Positions 16,939-25,561 of a stretch of 51,151 nt of DNA are shown piece after piece; position 1 is the first letter of the stretch; each line of letters begins with the position of its first letter. The notes under the pieces are model-generated. The model searched no databases, had not been told where the DNA came from, and saw only the letters and a program-made list of their open reading frames with translations. The position numbers and the translations under genes were made by a program. Source of the DNA: a virus; IMG/VR virus record IMGVR_UViG_3300043446_003475, positions 1-51,151 of that record, one strand, 5' to 3'.

Positions 16939-18744
16939 TTACTGTAAAATTGTTGTTTTTCCATTTAACTTTTGGAGTAAAATAACTTGGTCTATATTAG
17001 ACTTAATGGCTGCTTTGTTGTGAGAGATGATGTAAATGTTTTCACCATATTTTTTAACTCTTTCTGCTAGCACTGTTAATATTTTGTCTACACCCTTTTC
17101 ATCTAGAGCAGAATCAAATAGTTCATCATATATACTCAAAGAAAAAGAAGTTCCAGATTGATTCCTCAATAGATCTTGAAACATAAACAAGATAGCCAAA
17201 TCTATACGTTTGCGTTCACCACCACTAAAATTAAAATAAGAACATTCTTTATTGTTTTTATTATAAATGGTTTCTTCAAACATTTCATTAAACATACACT
17301 TACACGGTGCATCCATTGCTTGAAGGTAAAAATTAAGCCTACTGTTAAGAACGTTTAACATTTTCTTGACAATAAAAGTTTTAACACCCTCTTCTGAAAC
17401 TATATATTTGGCTGATTCTAAAATGTTAATTTTTTTATTGAGCTTATTTATTTCCTCTTCTATTAAAGTTATTTCTTTATTAGTTTGTTCTATAAGAGGT
17501 GTAAAATCATTATCTATAGCAGAAATATCTTGTATTTCTTTTTCTATTTCTAAATTTCTATTTTTAAGTTGAGTAATTTCTTGAGAAATTAAAGCCAAAG
17601 ATTGTTTTTTCTGAATGTCTTGTTTAATTTCTTTTTCTACTTTAGACTTAGTATCTGAAATTTTAGAACAACTTTTACTTTGATCAGACAAATCTTTTTC
17701 TATTTTTTTAAATAATTTTTTTAAATCCTTTTCAGTTTGCTTAGTTTTTTCTGTGACACATTCTATGTGAGATTTGTTATAATCTTCATAATCTCTTTTG
17801 CAAAGAGGACAAAAGGCTTGTGAACTTTCTAAAGATTTAATTTCTTTTTGAACCTGAGAAATTTGTATTTCTAATTCTTGCTTTTCTTTCCAAAAAGACA
17901 TTGATTTAGATTCACAATCTTTTAAGAGTTCTTCTAATTTTTTTATAGCCTTTTCTTTTTTAAAAATTTCTTCATCTAAATTCTTAATATTATCTTCTAC
18001 ATTAGAATAATTTGATATTTCTTCTATGCGAGAAAAATTGCCTTTAATTTTATCTTGTAATTGTTGTATTTTTGTCTTTTTAGAAAGTTCTGTCTTTTCG
18101 TACTGTTGCTGAAATACAGACAAATTTTTTTGTTTTTCAGAAAATTGAGAAAGAGTCAAATCATATGCTTTTTTGTTTTCATTATAATCTGATCTAATTT
18201 GTAAAAGCATTTCACCAAAAATGCCCAAACGCAAAATACCTTCTACAAATTTACGTTTGTCTACCTTTTTTTGAGCCATGAAAGGCAGAGTATTATTAGC
18301 AGACATAATAACTGCATTTTGAAATACCTCTTCCGTAGCACCTATAATTTCTTTAATAAGATCATCAGTCTTGGGCATGGATGATCGCGTAATATCTACT
18401 TCATTACATGTAAGAGACACTTTATTAGGATTAATAAATCGTGATAAAACATAACTGTCCGTTTTATCTGAAGATATTACATCAAATTCTAATACCACAT
18501 TACTACTACCATCACATTGATCGTGTACAATTTGATCTCTTTTAATTTCACGCATGGTGTTACCAAATAAACACCAATATAAAGATTCTACAACTGTGCT
18601 TTTACCAACTCCATTCCTCCCACCCTCATCGCGGTTTTCTCCGGTAATTAAAGATATTCCAGACCTGAAATCTAAAATTAAAGGAGTTTCTCCTACAGAA
18701 AGAAAATTGGTTACAGAAATTCTTTTAAAGAAAACTTTTTTCAC
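16939..18744 (-). CDS. 46: Recombination endonuclease subunit gp46 (Rad50/SbcC-like ATPase)
   Basis: ATPase that works with gp47 to resect DNA ends and help degrade host DNA. The 601-aa protein has a Walker A motif at 42-50 (Gly-Arg-Asn-Gly-Val-Gly-Lys-Ser-Thr), long coiled-coil arms (about 195-300 and 325-450), a zinc-hook motif Cys312-Pro-Leu-Cys315, an ABC signature Phe-Ser-Gly-Gly-Glu-Arg (near 520) and Walker B Ser-Ile-Tyr-Asp-Glu-Leu. The start is GTG at 18744. In T4, genes 47 and 46 lie close together; here about 6.8 kb of glycosyltransferase genes separate them. Confidence 0.93.
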   Translation of the reverse strand: MKKVFFKRISVTNFLSVGETPLILDFRSGISLITGENRDEGGRNGVGKSTVVESLYWCLFGNTMREIKRDQIVHDQCDGSSNVVLEFDVISSDKTDSYVLSRFINPNKVSLTCNEVDITRSSMPKTDDLIKEIIGATEEVFQNAVIMSANNTLPFMAQKKVDKRKFVEGILRLGIFGEMLLQIRSDYNENKKAYDLTLSQFSEKQKNLSVFQQQYEKTELSKKTKIQQLQDKIKGNFSRIEEISNYSNVEDNIKNLDEEIFKKEKAIKKLEELLKDCESKSMSFWKEKQELEIQISQVQKEIKSLESSQAFCPLCKRDYEDYNKSHIECVTEKTKQTEKDLKKLFKKIEKDLSDQSKSCSKISDTKSKVEKEIKQDIQKKQSLALISQEITQLKNRNLEIEKEIQDISAIDNDFTPLIEQTNKEITLIEEEINKLNKKINILESAKYIVSEEGVKTFIVKKMLNVLNSRLNFYLQAMDAPCKCMFNEMFEETIYNKNNKECSYFNFSGGERKRIDLAILFMFQDLLRNQSGTSFSLSIYDELFDSALDEKGVDKILTVLAERVKKYGENIYIISHNKAAIKSNIDQVILLQKLNGKTTILQ

Positions 18745-18774
18745 TTAATAAGATTAACATTTTATATTAAAAAA

Positions 18775-19521
18775 TCAAATGTTAAAATAATTGTCTACAA
18801 TGTTGTAGTTGTAACCGTGTACAAAATCTGTACCATTAAATGGTCTAGAAAACTCTTCATTTACCTGAGAAACCCAATCACGGTCATGACAGTGCCCCCA
18901 GTTTTTAACTTTACGAAGCATGTCTTCCTTAGATCTTACCCAAGAATAGTGATGTACCATAGATTTACCATCTAAACCAAAAATTAATTGCCTCTCTCCG
19001 TGGATAAAATTAGGCAAATGATGCATTTGGTCCCTTTCTTCTCTAACATTTATCTGCCAATTACAATATTTTTTCTTAAGAAGAAGTCCTTGAGCTTCTG
19101 TTTTAGTTGCTTGGTATATAGGTTCTCTAAAATACCAATAAGAAGTCAATTGAAACCCGTAGTCTGTATTTTTTATTTTTTCAAACCACGGGATAAAATT
19201 ATCATCCGTTATTTCATCGCCGTCTACAAAATATAACCATTCATTTTGAGATAAGTCGGTGCCTAATTTTCTGCTGACATTGTGATAATACCCTTTATTA
19301 TTTTTAATACCTTCCCATTCAAAAACTTTAACCCGGGCTAATGGATATTTTTTAATAATTTCTTTACTTTTTACCAATAAATTAAAATCTTCTTCTTCAC
19401 CATTAAAAAGATGAGTACAAATAGGTATAATAATTTCATTACTAAATTTAGACAATTGTTTTAAATTGGCATCTAAAAATCTAAAGTCTATAGTACTATA
19501 TTGTAGAATAGTGGATATCAT
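18775..19521 (-). CDS. GT-A glycosyltransferase-like protein (family 2 type)
   Basis: The last gene of the nine-gene cassette. It has a likely metal-binding Asp100-Gly-Asp102 in Tyr-Phe-Val-Asp-Gly-Asp-Glu-Ile and a C-terminal Val-His-His-Tyr-Ser-Trp region followed by a Lys/Trp-rich helix, both typical of family 2-like transferases. Length 248 aa. It overlaps the upstream gene by 26 bases, which suggests translational coupling. Sugar and acceptor are unknown. Confidence 0.7.
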   Translation of the reverse strand: MISTILQYSTIDFRFLDANLKQLSKFSNEIIIPICTHLFNGEEEDFNLLVKSKEIIKKYPLARVKVFEWEGIKNNKGYYHNVSRKLGTDLSQNEWLYFVDGDEITDDNFIPWFEKIKNTDYGFQLTSYWYFREPIYQATKTEAQGLLLKKKYCNWQINVREERDQMHHLPNFIHGERQLIFGLDGKSMVHHYSWVRSKEDMLRKVKNWGHCHDRDWVSQVNEEFSRPFNGTDFVHGYNYNIVDNYFNI

Positions 19522-20326
19522 AGTGGTATAAATTTTTAATATAATTTTTTACAGAAGATGGAGAATAATTTTGTTTCCAAGAATTATAAGAATTTAGAGA
19601 AGATTGCAATAATAAATCTGAATCATTTAATAAATTAGATATTAAATCTACAATTTCTTTTGGATTATTCCAGTCTACTTTGTAATAATCATTGTTAGAA
19701 TATAACCAATTGTTAGGTAGGTTTTTACTTGCTAGGTTAACACAACCAAAATAAGTTGATTCAAAAAATCTAAAAGTCTCAGGTGTAATTTGTCCATCTA
19801 AAATTAAAGATATTTTTGTGTCATTTAAATTTTCTGAATATTTTAAGCTATTAGTAGAATTAGCTATTAAAACATTATAGGCTCTATCAGTGTTTCGATT
19901 GTTTAATTCCTGAATAATATGATTCAATATGTGAGGTCTAGATGTGTGCAAATTACCCTGAAATCCTATATCAAATTTTCTTTCAGATATTTTTTTAACA
20001 GGCAGAGGCACTATACCGTAACTGTATCCCATGGGTATTGGATACACTTTAAATTTTTCTTGCTCTGGTAATACGTAGTTTTTAAAAATTAAAACATTAC
20101 CATCTGCATAGAGAGGCAGTGTATATCTTTCATCTGAAATAACAAAAATGATAGATTTTTCTTTATTAAAATTTTCTGGTAAAGATTCTAAATTATCAGT
20201 GAATAAAATATTGATACCATTAAAAAAAGAATCATCACTCATTTCTCTAAAAATAGAAGCAAAATAATGCCATTCTAAGATAGACTCTTGTTGAATTAAT
20301 TTTCTTTTATCTAAAATAAGATTCAT
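19496..20326 (-). CDS. Exostosin-like glycosyltransferase (GT47 type)
   Basis: The 276-aa protein shows features of exostosin-like transferases: Tyr-Pro-Ile-Pro-Met-Gly-Tyr (about 118-124), Asp-Ile-Gly-Phe-Gln-Gly-Asn (about 143-149), Pro-Glu-Thr-Phe-Arg-Phe-Phe-Glu-Ser (about 206-214, the acidic donor-binding region) and a C-terminal Trp-Lys-Gln-Asn-Tyr-Ser-Pro. GT-B fold is likely. It overlaps its neighbours by 26 and four bases within the cassette. The substrate is unknown. Confidence 0.65.
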   Translation of the reverse strand: MNLILDKRKLIQQESILEWHYFASIFREMSDDSFFNGINILFTDNLESLPENFNKEKSIIFVISDERYTLPLYADGNVLIFKNYVLPEQEKFKVYPIPMGYSYGIVPLPVKKISERKFDIGFQGNLHTSRPHILNHIIQELNNRNTDRAYNVLIANSTNSLKYSENLNDTKISLILDGQITPETFRFFESTYFGCVNLASKNLPNNWLYSNNDYYKVDWNNPKEIVDLISNLLNDSDLLLQSSLNSYNSWKQNYSPSSVKNYIKNLYHYDIHYSTI

Positions 20327-20991
20327 TGTAATAAATTTAAATAATTTTTTAAATGGTCTAATTTTCCGTGAAATCCAAAAGATTTAATAAAAAGAGAATC
20401 ACTATTTATTAAATGTTCTATTGAAAATTGTTGACCCACTTGAAATGGTGAATATTTTAAATTTTTATTTTTTAATTCTCTTCTTTTGTATACAGACACA
20501 AAACAGTCTTCTTCTATAGAAGTATCATTATAATCTAAAAGAGAACATTCTTTTAAAAATTTTTTACTTCTCAAAGAAAATCCACCATTACCTACTATAT
20601 TTAAATTAGAGGTTGCTGGAACTAAATTGCATTTATTTATTATATCTAATGTTAAAAAATCTGGCCACGGTGCACCGATATAATCATATTCTAAAAAAGA
20701 ATCAGACCAAGAAAGGGGATTAACTACATAACCATCTGGCTGAACTGTTAAACAGTAATCAGTTTGTATAAAATTTGTTAATTCCTTTACACAAAAATAA
20801 CTGTAACTATCAGAAGAATTTAAACCATTTACTATTTTTGTTTCTATACCCGGAAAAGAAACATTTCTATTGGTAATAAGTAACTTTGCTCCAAAATTAA
20901 TTTCTCTACAGCTAAAATTTATAGCCTTTGCAGAATTCTCTGGGTCTCTACCATTAATGCTAACTATGGTGACATTGTTTAAATTTAACAT
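20323..20991 (-). CDS. DUF5672-like putative glycosyltransferase
   Basis: The 222-aa protein carries the hallmarks I associate with DUF5672: Val-Gln-Pro-Asp-Gly-Tyr-Val near residue 84, Tyr-Asp-Tyr-Ile-Gly-Ala-Pro-Trp near 101-108, and Val-Gly-Asn-Gly-Gly-Phe-Ser-Leu-Arg-Ser near 132-141. The Gln-Pro-Asp-Gly motif probably takes the place of the metal-binding DxD. It overlaps the downstream gene by four bases and the upstream gene by seven. Donor and acceptor are unknown. Confidence 0.72.
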   Translation of the reverse strand: MLNLNNVTIVSINGRDPENSAKAINFSCREINFGAKLLITNRNVSFPGIETKIVNGLNSSDSYSYFCVKELTNFIQTDYCLTVQPDGYVVNPLSWSDSFLEYDYIGAPWPDFLTLDIINKCNLVPATSNLNIVGNGGFSLRSKKFLKECSLLDYNDTSIEEDCFVSVYKRRELKNKNLKYSPFQVGQQFSIEHLINSDSLFIKSFGFHGKLDHLKNYLNLLQ

Positions 20992-21776
20992 ATTTTATCA
21001 GCATATACTCCAGAAGGTATCCACTTTAAAAAATGATTTACCTCGCATGGAAATTTAGTTTGTTTTTGCATATCAACCCACTGATTGTATGCATTGGTAT
21101 AGTTATAAAAATTTTCTTTAAAAATTAATTGCTCAGGAGTGGTGTAAGCATAGTGATCAAACATCCAACCTCTTTTAGATGTTGTTTTCTTTTCTACAAT
21201 TCTATTTTCTTTTTTAAAAATTCTAGGTGGTTCATGACTTACAAAGTGAGTCGGTTCGTATATGGTCCACAAACGAACCCATTCTTCCGGATAATCTCCA
21301 TAAGAATTTTCTGTAATTATTTTTAAATTATCACCTACAAAGTAATTACATTTAAATTTCATTGAATCAAAATCATAAAATTTAGATTTACAATTATATA
21401 ATAAATCTTTTAGAACCGTTTCATCCCATATTTCATCAACATCAAATTCCATTAAAATAGAATTTGATACCTGTGGCATAAAGGCATTACACATTTCTAT
21501 TTTACCATTCCAAGGATTATTTTTTCTTAAGATTGTAATGTTGGGATTGTTAATAGAATTTAAAAATTCATAGGTACCATCTGTACTACAAAAATTTGAA
21601 TTATACCATTTTTTATCTGGTAAACTACACCAGCTAGTACAATTAACTGGTAAACTAACTCCTTCTACTATAAACCAATGATCAAAAACTTTAGGAATAA
21701 TTTCCATTTGTCTTTTTATAAATGGCATACCATTTAAAACTATTGTAAAGGCTATGTTTTTTATAGTATTGTCCAT
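20985..21776 (-). CDS. GT-A glycosyltransferase-like protein
   Basis: The 263-aa protein starts with a GT-A-like strand (Phe-Thr-Ile-Val-Leu-Asn-Gly-Met-Pro-Phe-Ile), has Ser-Thr-Asp-Gly-Thr in the nucleotide-binding part and a clear Glu-Phe-Asp112-Val-Asp114-Glu metal-binding motif. A C-terminal Arg-Gly-Trp-Met-Phe-Asp-His-Tyr-Ala-Tyr stretch resembles the acceptor side of such enzymes. It overlaps its neighbours by seven and 16 bases in the cassette. The family is uncertain (GT2 or GT17/92-like). Confidence 0.65.
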   Translation of the reverse strand: MDNTIKNIAFTIVLNGMPFIKRQMEIIPKVFDHWFIVEGVSLPVNCTSWCSLPDKKWYNSNFCSTDGTYEFLNSINNPNITILRKNNPWNGKIEMCNAFMPQVSNSILMEFDVDEIWDETVLKDLLYNCKSKFYDFDSMKFKCNYFVGDNLKIITENSYGDYPEEWVRLWTIYEPTHFVSHEPPRIFKKENRIVEKKTTSKRGWMFDHYAYTTPEQLIFKENFYNYTNAYNQWVDMQKQTKFPCEVNHFLKWIPSGVYADKIC

Positions 21777-22456
21777 TTGTTACGCAGTGTGGGTGTTGCT
21801 TTGGGAGGAGATCTTTTGATAAAGAATTTTTTATTAGATAAATTAAGTTGTTCTATTAAATTTGCTACACAACTATCATACATTATAAGATAATCTGCTT
21901 TTTCTAAAGCTAATGTCCAATCAAAAATAGATGTAGTTATTGGTTGAACGTGGTATATTGGTAAATTCTTAGGATTGTTAAAAGAAATATCTGCCCGACT
22001 ATCTGAGCCCTCTAAATGAGCTAAAGAAAAATTGCCTTTTGTGTTTAAAAAGTTTAAAATGTTTTGTTCTCTTTCTGGAATACGATTAAAAGTTAATTTC
22101 CATTTTTCTGAAAAATCTACTTGAGCTAATTCATACCTAAATTCATCAAATGGTTTAGATTGAGACTGAAATTTTTTTGTATTTTCATTGTGCCAACAGT
22201 CTTGATTGGTAAAAGATAAATCTAAAGCTTTCCAATTATTTTCTTTAGCAAGATTTAAGCTTTCTGTTACACCTTTGTTAAAACTTACTGGTATAAATTT
22301 TACATAGTCTATATGATCTGTAAAATTTTGAATTAAAAAATCCCAGACTGGCCATATAACCTCATAACCCAAATCTGCATAATATTTGGCTATAGGTAAA
22401 CATATAACTATATCACCTATTTTACCGGGTAAAATTATACAAAGGGAAGGTTTCAC
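21761..22456 (-). CDS. GT9-like (heptosyltransferase-type) glycosyltransferase
   Basis: The 231-aa protein opens with Leu-Pro-Gly-Lys-Ile-Gly-Asp-Ile-Val-Ile-Cys-Leu-Pro, which matches the N-terminal loop of GT9 heptosyltransferases (Gly-Asp-x3-x2-Pro). The C-terminal half contains Leu-Ile-Met-Tyr-Asp-Ser-Cys-Val-Ala-Asn-Leu, similar to the GT9 donor site. At 231 aa it is shorter than bacterial heptosyltransferases (about 320-350 aa). It overlaps its neighbours by 16 and four bases. The substrate is unknown. Confidence 0.6.
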   Translation of the reverse strand: MKPSLCIILPGKIGDIVICLPIAKYYADLGYEVIWPVWDFLIQNFTDHIDYVKFIPVSFNKGVTESLNLAKENNWKALDLSFTNQDCWHNENTKKFQSQSKPFDEFRYELAQVDFSEKWKLTFNRIPEREQNILNFLNTKGNFSLAHLEGSDSRADISFNNPKNLPIYHVQPITTSIFDWTLALEKADYLIMYDSCVANLIEQLNLSNKKFFIKRSPPKATPTLRNKWTIL

Positions 22457-23268
22457 AAAATAAATTCTTTTAATTTAGAATTGTTTTTAGCCTCTGCAAC
22501 ATAATGTTTAATAATGTCTTTTTCATTGGGCTTAAAATTTAAAAATTGTCCAAAATCTGATCTATCTAGATAGGTACTATTGCATATATAGCCCCACCAA
22601 TCAAAAAGAGGTTTAAGTTTATTATTTTTTTGATCTACATTAAAATGATAACATTCATCTCTTTCAAATGAAACTATTTCGTGCATGTAGTGGTAGGTAA
22701 GATATTCTGTACTTTCGTGTACATTGATGGAATTTAAATCCATAATAGCTGTATAAGCTACATCAAACTCTGGCCTACCTAATAACATGTCAGGAAAAAG
22801 ATGTCTATGTTTAAACCACCAAGATTTATTAACTATCCAAGTATCAAATCCGGCTGGTTCCATACGAATAATTTGACTAGGTTGAGACAAATTATCTACT
22901 TCTAGTATATCTATACGAGATACTCCCAAAGCTTCTATTTCATTATTGTTAATATAATCTATTAATTTTTGAGAAAGAGTAATATCACTGTTACTAAAAA
23001 CAAAAATCTCTTCAGATGCTTCTGCAGAAGCATCAAATAAATCTTTGATATAAGGGAGGGACTTTTTAGTTCCTAAGGTAGTATGAGAACCCCTGTCCAG
23101 AACATCTAAAATCTTTAATTTGTTGTAAGGAACTTTCTCATTTTTGTATTGTATTAAAGCACATTCTACATTTTGGTTTTTATTCTTTAATAAAGACATT
23201 TTTTCTATAGACAAATCTTGTCTTTTATAAGAAGAGAATGTATTAGTTGTTAATAAAATCTTTTTCAT
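22453..23268 (-). CDS. Putative GT-A-like protein of the glycosyltransferase cassette
   Basis: The 271-aa protein contains Ile-Phe-Val-Phe-Ser-Asn-Ser-Asp95-Ile, in the place where GT-A enzymes carry DxD, followed by conserved-looking Gly-Phe-Asp-Thr-Trp-Ile and Arg-Pro-Glu-Phe-Asp stretches. The motif is degenerate (Asn-Ser-Asp), so the activity is uncertain. It is coupled to both neighbours by four-base overlaps. The call leans on context and the overall GT-A-like pattern. Confidence 0.5.
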   Translation of the reverse strand: MKKILLTTNTFSSYKRQDLSIEKMSLLKNKNQNVECALIQYKNEKVPYNKLKILDVLDRGSHTTLGTKKSLPYIKDLFDASAEASEEIFVFSNSDITLSQKLIDYINNNEIEALGVSRIDILEVDNLSQPSQIIRMEPAGFDTWIVNKSWWFKHRHLFPDMLLGRPEFDVAYTAIMDLNSINVHESTEYLTYHYMHEIVSFERDECYHFNVDQKNNKLKPLFDWWGYICNSTYLDRSDFGQFLNFKPNEKDIIKHYVAEAKNNSKLKEFIL

Positions 23269-24047
23269 TTTATTTGATATGTAGATTTAAGATATTTTAA
23301 GGAATTTTTTAAATCTTCTATGGAGGGTTCTTGAATTTGATTAGTAAAAATGCCCCACTTTTTTATAAAATATTCAGCTCCATTTTTGACATTTTCATTG
23401 TAACCTGGTTTATTGGTGATAGAAGAATTGTTTAAGCTGTTGGGAATTTCTAAAACATAGTAGTTACTGTTTAACACATCCGGAAAATACCAAAAGGGAG
23501 GTGCTACTTTATTTTTAACTAAATTATAGGTAAAATCTACATGTTCAAAGGCATTAAAATAATTTTCATCAAACAATCCGTATTTGTTTACTAAATCAGC
23601 ATGAATATATGTAAATCCAGCCTCTGCATTATGAAAAAAATCTAAACCATATTCAGAATTTGGATCTTTATAACTAGCTTTGAGGGTGTTTTCTGTACGA
23701 GTCAATCTTTCGTAAGCCAAATGATGTACGCCGTAATAATTTGCAGTGTTAATATAAACATCAAATACATCTGGATGAATAACAAGGTTGTCATCTTCAA
23801 TTAAAAAAAGATGAGTACAACCTTTTTTTAAAAGATCTTTTAATATAAGATTTTTACTAAAAGAAACTCCGGCTTGTTTTTTAGTTAAAATTACAGTTTC
23901 TGCATCATCTGTTGAAGCATATTCAAAAGTACCATCATTAACTACAGTCAAATGATCTATTTTCTGTTTGGGTATAGAAAATAAAACTCTTTTATAATAA
24001 TCTGGCCTATTATAGGTTAATAAACCTACTCCTATTTTAGCTTTCAT
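23265..24047 (-). CDS. Family 2 glycosyltransferase (paralog 1 of 3)
   Basis: The 260-aa protein starts Lys-Ile-Gly-Val-Gly-Leu-Leu-Thr-Tyr-Asn-Arg-Pro (4-15), the first strand of GT2, has Val-Val-Asn-Asp-Gly (35-39) and the metal-binding Ile-Glu84-Asp85-Asp86. The next two upstream genes share the same layout, pointing to tandem duplication. It overlaps its neighbours by four and 11 bases. Confidence 0.78.
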   Translation of the reverse strand: MKAKIGVGLLTYNRPDYYKRVLFSIPKQKIDHLTVVNDGTFEYASTDDAETVILTKKQAGVSFSKNLILKDLLKKGCTHLFLIEDDNLVIHPDVFDVYINTANYYGVHHLAYERLTRTENTLKASYKDPNSEYGLDFFHNAEAGFTYIHADLVNKYGLFDENYFNAFEHVDFTYNLVKNKVAPPFWYFPDVLNSNYYVLEIPNSLNNSSITNKPGYNENVKNGAEYFIKKWGIFTNQIQEPSIEDLKNSLKYLKSTYQIK

Positions 24048-24834
24048 TTTTAACTTTATTTTTTAAGAAAGTTATTACTTCTTGTTCTGGTACTTGAGGT
24101 ACCTCTAGCATATGAACCCCATGAAGTTCTTTGAAAATGTTGCAAGCTTCATAAAAATTTTTCATCATGTCTTCTTGGTTTCTTACTACACTGTCAGATC
24201 CCATATTAGAAAGATTTTCTATCATGTCCCAGCTGCCGTAGATGTCTGCAAACCACCAAAAAGGTGTAGTAAATCCGTGTTTCCAAGCCCTGTATGTTAA
24301 TTCTGGATGATCACCGTGTCCTTTATTAAATTTAAAATGATGTAATCCAATAGTTTGCAATGCTTGACGGGTATAAAAAGTTAAAGCCCCTAAAACATTA
24401 GGAGTCAATACAATAGAACAATTTTTATATTTGACTATTTTTCTATAAACTGGTTTTAAATCTGGTGTAAGATTTTCTTTTTGAGAAAAACCAAAATTAA
24501 AATGTTCTAATCCAGTTTCTAGACTAGCATTTATATAATGATTAAAAGTTTCTGGGTCTTTAATCATTATATCATCTTCTAATGTAAAAATATAATCACA
24601 TCCTCTATTTAAGAGATGAGACATAGCTAAATTTTTACATTTTCCTACTTGTTTGCCTGTGGGGTTTTGTATTAAAGAACCTCGAATTTCTATTTCCTTA
24701 GATAAAACTTTACCGTCATTAACTATGACTAATTCATCTATATATTCAGGAATAGAACCTAGACATTTTTTTAAAAAGTCTTCTCTATTACATGTAATAA
24801 TTCCTACACCGATTTTATTGCGCGCGTCTGGCAT
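24037..24834 (-). CDS. Family 2 glycosyltransferase (paralog 2 of 3)
   Basis: The 265-aa protein resembles its downstream neighbour: Lys-Ile-Gly-Val-Gly-Ile-Ile-Thr-Cys-Asn-Arg (7-17), Val-Asn-Asp-Gly (38-41), Glu86-Asp87-Asp88, and a conserved Lys-Gly-His-Gly-Asp-His-Pro-Glu region in the C-terminal half. It overlaps the downstream gene by 11 bases and the upstream paralog by 20. Sugar and acceptor are unknown. Confidence 0.78.
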   Translation of the reverse strand: MPDARNKIGVGIITCNREDFLKKCLGSIPEYIDELVIVNDGKVLSKEIEIRGSLIQNPTGKQVGKCKNLAMSHLLNRGCDYIFTLEDDIMIKDPETFNHYINASLETGLEHFNFGFSQKENLTPDLKPVYRKIVKYKNCSIVLTPNVLGALTFYTRQALQTIGLHHFKFNKGHGDHPELTYRAWKHGFTTPFWWFADIYGSWDMIENLSNMGSDSVVRNQEDMMKNFYEACNIFKELHGVHMLEVPQVPEQEVITFLKNKVKNES

Positions 24835-25561
24835 ATTTTTCTTGTAATTTTTCTAAAGCTGCAAACATATCTTCTTTGCTAACTGGTTTAGGATCTGAAT
24901 GTCCAGGAATATATCCGTGTAAATGTTGAAATAGTCCAAAAGATAAAGATATACCCTTTTCTAAATTTCTTGCTGGTATTTTTTGAACTTTAGATTCTGA
25001 TTTATATAAACCAAAATTAACTATAGGATTATAAAAATGAGGCAAATACAATCCATTGTTTCTCATTCGTATAATGTAATCTAAAACATCTAAAATGTCT
25101 GTTTCATAAAACTGTTCGTTAAAATAACCACAATTTTTAATAATTCCAAAATGAATAAACAAAAAATTAGTATTCAATTCTGGTGAAACTTGAAGGGTTA
25201 ATTTATGATCTTCATCTTCTACCTCTAGAACATTGCCACATGGCCCGGTCATGAACCATGTTCCAAAATTACTAGCCAAATTAATAGTATGATTAAAAAT
25301 ATTAACATCTGTTACAGCTAAATTAGAATTGATAAGAAAATAATACTTTAGGTCGGGGTTGGCTCTAAATTGAGATAGAGCATAATTCCTCATTGCAGCA
25401 TAAGAGGTTTCTCGAGTAAATTTAAAATTTTTACCTTTAAGTTTGTTGTTAGTGCTAGAAACTGTGAAAATAGAATCTCTTAACGCTTCGGGTATAGAAT
25501 TATAACAATTGTCATAATCTAATTGGGAGTGGTTATCTAAAATACCTATTGCGATACTCAT
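24815..25561 (-). CDS. Degenerate GT2-like protein (paralog 3 of 3)
   Basis: The 248-aa protein aligns by layout with the two downstream GT2 paralogs (N-terminal Ile-Ala-Ile-Gly-Ile-Leu, Ser-Ile-Pro at 22-24), but where they have Glu-Asp-Asp it has Asn78-Ser79-Asn80. Without the acidic metal ligands it may be catalytically inactive or use another mechanism. It overlaps gp47 by four bases, so the cassette is directly coupled to gp47 translation. Confidence 0.6.
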   Translation of the reverse strand: MSIAIGILDNHSQLDYDNCYNSIPEALRDSIFTVSSTNNKLKGKNFKFTRETSYAAMRNYALSQFRANPDLKYYFLINSNLAVTDVNIFNHTINLASNFGTWFMTGPCGNVLEVEDEDHKLTLQVSPELNTNFLFIHFGIIKNCGYFNEQFYETDILDVLDYIIRMRNNGLYLPHFYNPIVNFGLYKSESKVQKIPARNLEKGISLSFGLFQHLHGYIPGHSDPKPVSKEDMFAALEKLQEKYARRAQ

